Assembly (NCBI GenBank): GCA_023055505.1
Contig: JALIRH010000006.1
Span: 25,207,105 to 25,271,104 of the forward strand
Direction of reading: 5' to 3'
Source of the DNA: Callipepla californica brunnescens
Taxonomy: Eukaryota; Chordata; Aves; Galliformes; Odontophoridae
Length of the DNA stretch: 64,000 nt
Shown here piece by piece: positions 58,404-64,000 of the stretch (the first letter of the stretch is position 1; each line of letters begins with the position of its first letter). Position numbers and translations under genes: made by a program. The notes under the pieces were generated by a model. It ran no database searches. It was given only the letters and a program-made list of their open reading frames with translations, and was not told the DNA's origin.

Positions 58404-61400
58404 CTGGAAATGGATACAGGGACAGAGTTAAAGTTGTGTTTGGAACACGCAATGTGATACTTTACAAATGTGCATTTATTTAAGAAACTGTGAGGGTATC
58501 TGCATATTTATTGACATTCTCCTCACGATTCATTTCCTTGCTTCAATGTGTTTAGGATTTTTTTTTTCCAGCTGTAACTTCATATACACGCATTTCAATT
58601 TACACATGTACTACTTTAATTTAAGCTCAAAAAACACTGACTCCTTTTTTTAGCTCCAAAAATATCTCTGTAGGTATTACCTCTGCCTTTTGCTGTACCG
58701 CTCCAAAAGAATAAAACAGCTGTATTCCATTACTCGCATTCTGTCTTGCTGTAATGTTGTTTGACTTTAGTGTTAAAACAGCTTTTTCAAATGAATAAGG
58801 CTGCAATGTTAGCCCTGATCACACAGCTGATAGGAAACCTGAAAACGTGAATTGAAGACTGGGCTAAACTTAGGGCACATCGGTGTGAATACAGCTGCAT
58901 CTGCTCCTGGAGAGGCATGGGGGCCAGAACATTGCTGGCACTGGCGTGCCCCCACTCTTGCTGTTCCATTGTGAGACAGCTCCCTGGCACAGTTTTGGCT
59001 CCCGCCAGCTAACATATTCCCACACAATGACTGGGCATGGTTCAGGGGACAGTACAGGCCAGGAACTGCTCCCACGAGGCAGGCTGAATGAGGCCACCCT
59101 CTTTTGGGAAAAAGAGAGCTTCGCCATATGGGCATGAGACATGCTGTGTCTCTTAGCCCTAGGACACAACAACCGCCCCTGGCCTGCCATTACAGATGTG
59201 TCCTAGGCAGCACTGTGAAGTAACAGCTGTGCCTTTCTCTCTCAACCCAAATGCATCAAGAATTCATAAACCTACAATGAAATCTACCCCCCAGAACACA
59301 GTGCAAAACACCACATAGCTACAACATAAACACACTCATTTACATTTATAAACAACAACAAATAGACAAAGAATGTGAACTGCTCTACAGAAATTTTTCC
59401 CTCACAACTACTTTAGCATGACAAAGGGAGAGACAAACCACAGTGCAAGACAGCACTCGTGCTGTATCTCACATTCCTGCCATCGTATGGAAAATGCCGG
59501 AATCCAGCAGATGATGGCTTGATGAAGCATGCCCACTTCTCCCCTTCACAGGGTGGGCCTGTGTGTACAGCAGACGCACCACAGGGCATGAGTAGAAAAG
59601 AAAATGGTTGAAAGGGCCTGTGCTCTGGCAAGTGCATGGCAATACCCACTCAGGCAGTGTAAGAGGAGCTACTGCTAACGTAAATCTCTACTCAGTGCTG
59701 CTTGTTACACTCAGGCCAAACCTGTCATGTCCAAAAGCTTGCCTCATGCCACAGACCAACACTGTTTTATCTGCAGAGAAACCAAGTAGAAAGACTAGCC
59801 TCAAAAACCTCATTATTTGGCATTTTCTTCTTCTTCTTCTTTTTTTACTTTTTATTTTTATTTTTTTTTCTTAATCTAAAATATGATCTGGGAGGATTTA
59901 TGACATTTTTCACAATATAAAATGGTTTGGTGTTTATTCAAATCTCAGCAGAGATTCATGAAGAAGCATTTTTTTTTCTACTCAAGATATGTAGTGGCAT
60001 GCATCCACAAATAAAGGCAATTTCCATTTGTGCAACAGTACAAATTAATCCCCTTCTTTTTCAAATGCTCCCACATCAGATTTTTTAGTCCATGTGCCAA
60101 AGGATCTATTGATAAGTGCTATCTCATACATAATATCAGTGCAACGATTTACCTCAATAAGCAGACAACTATGCAGATCATTCTGAAAGATAACAAAACT
60201 ATTTCTCTGAATATTTTTAGCTTTCCTTTCAAGTAACACATAAATAAAAGTTAACATTTGAGTTCAGATAGGTAGTTGGGTTCAAAGTTACGGCAGCAGG
60301 TTCACAACTCAACCTCTGTATGTACAGCCTTCCTTCTCTTCTGAACTAAGAAAATGCAATGGATTCTTCATCATCACTGGACAGAAACAGAAATAATTCA
60401 GAAATCTAAGTGCGCTCCATGCAGTGGAGAACTGAGAAGTGAGCAGCACTGGAGGAACCAAGCTGTGTGTTAATGGAACCGAGTTAATAATCTACCTAAT
60501 AGTATAAACTCTGACATGTCTGAGTTAGTTCACTGCAGTTTAACAGTTGCATGTGCATACTACAGTTTAGCCAAATCTAGATAAATCATACGCAGATGTG
60601 TAGCATTGCACCACATCTCCCACTCTGTCCTGCACTACTCATTAACCACACCTCCAATATTATATCACAAGATAATAGAAAGCCACCAATACATAAAATG
60701 ATGGTATGGATACACTGAGGATAGACAAGTGTTTTATATCTTCTGGAGTCTGTAAGGAGTCTGTCTTCAGTGCGACTGCATGCATTTTTTCACCTAAGAT
60801 TTGCAGATTTAAAACTGAAGGCAAATGACACTCTTTCGTTTAAAACAAAGAAACAAACAAAAGCACAACTTGGATAAAACAAATTAATTGCTTGAGAAAG
60901 TACGAACAGAATACACAGAATTCTCCCAAATAAGCAGTTTTAAAACATCTCTATGATCGTGTTCTACAACATGTAGGTGACCAGGGTTCAGTTCCCTTCT
61001 TTGTCGATTAGTCCATCACCACCCCTTCACACTTCTGGAGGACTGGGGTTAAAATTCCTGCGGAGGGAGACCTATTTTAAGAAGATAGAGTATGCCTCTA
61101 GGGAATAATGACTAAAATCCAGCCTAGATGCCAGTCCAGGCACCTGAGGGGCAACTGAGAGCTGCTTTGTGTAACTTCTGGTTGGTTTTATTCCTTTCAT
61201 GTAAAAGAGAGGATCAGCCTCGGAGCAGACACAAGCTAGGCACCAATGCCTCTGTCATTTGCCAGCCTAGGCTTTGCATTTCCTTGTTCTCATCATCTCC
61301 AAGGACTGTCTTTTAAGAAAAATTGTTAGTGGGATCATACTAAACAATCAATAAAATTCCTGGACAAAAATTCCCTGAAAAGGTTGCTATGAAGAGTAGT

Positions 61401-63257
61401 TTCAAATATTCAGTCCTCAGACCTTGTACAAGTTTTCTTTCAGCACCACTATCTGCTCTAAGCTGTGGACAAGAGTGAGCATGCCAGCAGTGATAGTACA
61501 GCCAGTTATCAACCACAGCCAGCTATCAACCACCTTTCCTCCATGCTGTTCAGAAAGCTACCTGATGCTTGAACTAGCAGCCAATTCTGCCACCTGCACG
61601 TGACTGGGAGAGAAATAAGTCATTCAGCACGTGTGGTTGTCTGCAAATTTGGAAGTATATTATGTGTTTGAGGTTTCTTAGAGGTGGTCTCTTAACACAG
61701 TATGACACCAAATAAGACTATAATATGAAATTGATGTTAATGAATGTTGCTCTTCTACCTAACAGGTCCTATGAGATATCACTCAGGTAAATTTGTAAAA
61801 CACACCATAAGAGTTTTTAGGGAGAAGGGATAATTGCTTCTTACTATCATCACAGGAAAAATGAAATGTTCCTAGCGCACAGAAAATTGGCACTCTCCTC
61901 TGAGAATCGTCACTGCAAGCTGCTGAAAAGCTGAGTGAAGTTGGCTGAAGCAGAGGCCAAATCCATTCCTCTGGTTTCAGAAAGCTCTGGAACAGTCCAA
62001 CAGCACTGAGAAATTAACGTGGGAGTGGGATGCAAGTCTTCTTCCACACAGCAGCAGCAGCATGTAACAGTATTTCTTTCAGCGTGTATGTGGTGGATCT
62101 TCTACTGCCTGTTGTACTGCGAGAGTCCGTAAACACACATTTTGAGAGACTGCAGCAATCAGTCTTGCAGGTGGCCAGGAGTACATAGCAGACCCACCAC
62201 ACATGCACACAGACAAACAGGTTGAGTAGTGCCGGCCTTCTGCAAACCGTAACACTCAAGTCATGCAAATCCCTTGCAGACTGCTGGAGTGCACCAGTCA
62301 CCAACTGAGAGTGGAGTAACCAAATCATGTAGGAATGGATTTGACAGGTGGGGTAGTAGCACAGCAAAAGCAGAGTTTAAGTAGACTTTAAGCCATTTTT
62401 ATCCTATTATAAGCTGAGAAATACAGCATTTCTAAGATCAGTGTCACTTGATGAGCAACCCTAGAGAAGCTACAGAAAATCAGCTGTATGTAGGAAGGCA
62501 AAAATGTAGGTGTAGAAAAAAGCTGAGAGAAGCGGTGAGAAACAAGATAGGAGAAAGGAGAGAAGAAACAACAGAGGGGAAAGTGTCTGACACTTCATTC
62601 TTCGGAGAGTTTTTCCTTGAAGCTGAGCAATGCTTATATTTTGATACTTCAGTAGTTCAGATTCAAATATTTTTCCCTTTCTTCCTAACTAACCTAAGGC
62701 AATTCCATGGAAAGTTCTTCCTTTCCTATGTACTTCTGAAGGCATGGAATGGTATCATGTTACTCAAATTAAAATACAAAAATGTTCCAGACATTTTCTA
62801 ATGCATGATTCATTTTCATACGCATCATCCTCTACCTTTTTCTCAGTAATTATGCTACCACTGAGAGAAAAAGAACATATTATTACAGCAATAACACAGC
62901 AATAAGTATACCATAATGCTAGAAGAAAATATCTCTAGATGAATTCTGATCACAGATAATTTATTTTTTCATAGGTCAGTGGATGTCCCTGCCTCTTCTT
63001 GACCTTTTGTTGCAATAACCCAATACATTTCATCCAAAGTCTGTTCAGCAGTTCCTTCAGATTAAGGACACAACTCTCTCAGTCCTCAAAAGACATGCCT
63101 TTGCTAACAATCAGGAGATATTACTATTGATGCCAGAGGCTCTACCTGATAGGAAAATTGTGTCATATACAGCAGGTTAAAAGAAAATCTTCAAAGAACA
63201 TAGTAGCACATTTCTACCCAGTGAGATCTGAGGTCATCAGGGTAATCATAAAATTAT
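58404..63257. other. Non-coding or intronic stretch
   Basis: No recognised repeat family. One further possible minus-strand microexon is noted at 60153-60182. Other open frames lack motifs or splice context. Confidence 0.45.
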
Positions 63258-63410
63258 AATCACAGAATCACAGAATGGACCTGGAATGGACACTTGAAGG
63301 TCACCTAGTCCAACTCCCCTGCAATGAACAGGGAACCTACAGCTAGATCAGGTTGCCCAGAGCCCGGTCTGGCCTGACCTTAATGTCTCTGGGGATGGGG
63401 CATCCCATAG
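63258..63410 (-). mobile_element. CR1 3' tail fragment, minus strand
   Basis: Tail repeats ('aatcacagaatcacagaatg') are followed by 'ggtcacctagtccaactccc', 'gatcaggttgcccagagccc' and 'ctctggggatggggcatccc'. This is a diverged, 5'-truncated CR1 3' end on the reverse strand. Confidence 0.85.
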
Positions 63411-64000
63411 GTAAACATTTGAATGCTTCTCTTTATGTTTAGAGCACTATGCTGTTCATGCTGGAAAAAATAAAAATAAAAAAGAAATAAAGAAAGAAAA
63501 ACACCTAACTAGAAGAGAGAAAAGAATACTTCTATTATGAAGAATATTTCTTCATATTAATTTCTAATAAGAGCAAAAAGTATATATTTTATGGTTGATT
63601 TAGCACAATACATTTCAAAATCATAGGCTTTTCCTTTCTATCCCGTATGATATTGAAAACGTAGATTCTAGCTTATTTCAATAAAAAAATAATTGAACAC
63701 AGTAGTTTACAAACATCAAAGTCGCTAATATGCAGAACAACACATTAAATGTTTTAGCTATCTCAAAGTTCTGCATACAAAGATGTACAATGGGGTTTTA
63801 CATAATTTGTGACATACTGTTTGACTTACAATTTGTGACTGTGGTTAACAGAGATATAAAGAAAGACTGAGCAACTTTTAATTGCTGTGACTAACTAAAT
63901 GGGAAGGTCTTCAGAAACAAGGAGTGATGCAGTTGAATCCCTTGAGAGTGCTGAAAATCAGCACAGAGGAAATCTTTTTTTTCCATTAACTCAGTCAAAA
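63411..64000. other. Non-coding stretch to window end
   Basis: AT-rich sequence with an A/G-rich run near 63465-63500. Nothing else was recognised. Confidence 0.5.

Noticed and set aside
62014..62801. Two 117-codon frames (62014-62367 minus and 62448-62801 plus)
   Set aside because: No recognised motif and no supporting splice sites. They may be chance frames.

Overview
This is vertebrate nuclear DNA, most likely from a bird and probably a galliform such as chicken. The inference rests on several LINE copies of the CR1 family (EN-RT ORF2, esterase-type ORF1, short 3' UTR, 8-bp ATTCATAG-type 3' tails), on old CR1 tail fragments, and on mariner-like DNA transposon remnants ending in the motif CTCCAAAAGTAATGCCTCC. 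The rest is AT-rich, intron-like sequence. There are no operons, phage, CRISPR or other bacterial features.

Region 1 (1-21822) is the notable part. It is a head-to-tail tandem array of a composite unit, entering from beyond the left edge and ending at about 21822. Each unit is a spacer (called X here) followed by a CR1 element on the minus strand. Unit starts are at 1671, 6640, 11608 and 15350, giving periods of 4969, 4968 and 3742 bp, with 4975 bp to the equivalent point (20325) in the last copy. Four complete ORF2 frames of 921 codons are open and differ at no more than three residues. The first copy is cut by the window edge. All copies but the last stop at the same point inside ORF1 and are joined directly to the start of X. 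The last copy continues through a complete ORF1 (361 codons) into a GC-rich 5' UTR with two 24-bp repeats. The simplest reading is that a full-length CR1 inserted next to X, and a segment running from X into CR1 ORF1 was then amplified in tandem. X is itself doubled: a long form of about 1234 bp and a short form of about 652 bp with one internal deletion. It carries a long hairpin and an exon-like stretch.

Region 2 (about 21830-50700) is mostly single-copy non-coding DNA in which I recognise no exon. It holds mariner fragments (26975-27260, 37967-38479, 43980-44218), CR1 tails (37591, 44727) and simple repeats (C18/AC8, AAAAG, and a purine-only AAAG tract of about 390 bp). An isolated CR1 tail lies at 49630.

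Region 3 (about 50750-60200) probably contains the 3' end of an ordinary spliced gene on the minus strand. Two exons with good splice sites join in frame (55668-55757 to 53107-53211, ending in TAA), followed by a long 3' UTR with an AATAAA at 50751. I do not recognise the protein. Weaker upstream exon candidates lie at 57123, 58352 and 60153. A mariner copy interrupted by a CR1 tail sits in the intron at 55831-56551. The remainder to 64000 shows only one more CR1 tail (63258-63410).

Functionally, only the last CR1 copy carries everything an autonomous element needs (5' UTR, ORF1, ORF2 with the endonuclease Asn, 3' hairpin and tail). The upstream copies are ORF2-bearing, promoterless, and partly predicted endonuclease-defective (Asn6 to Ser).
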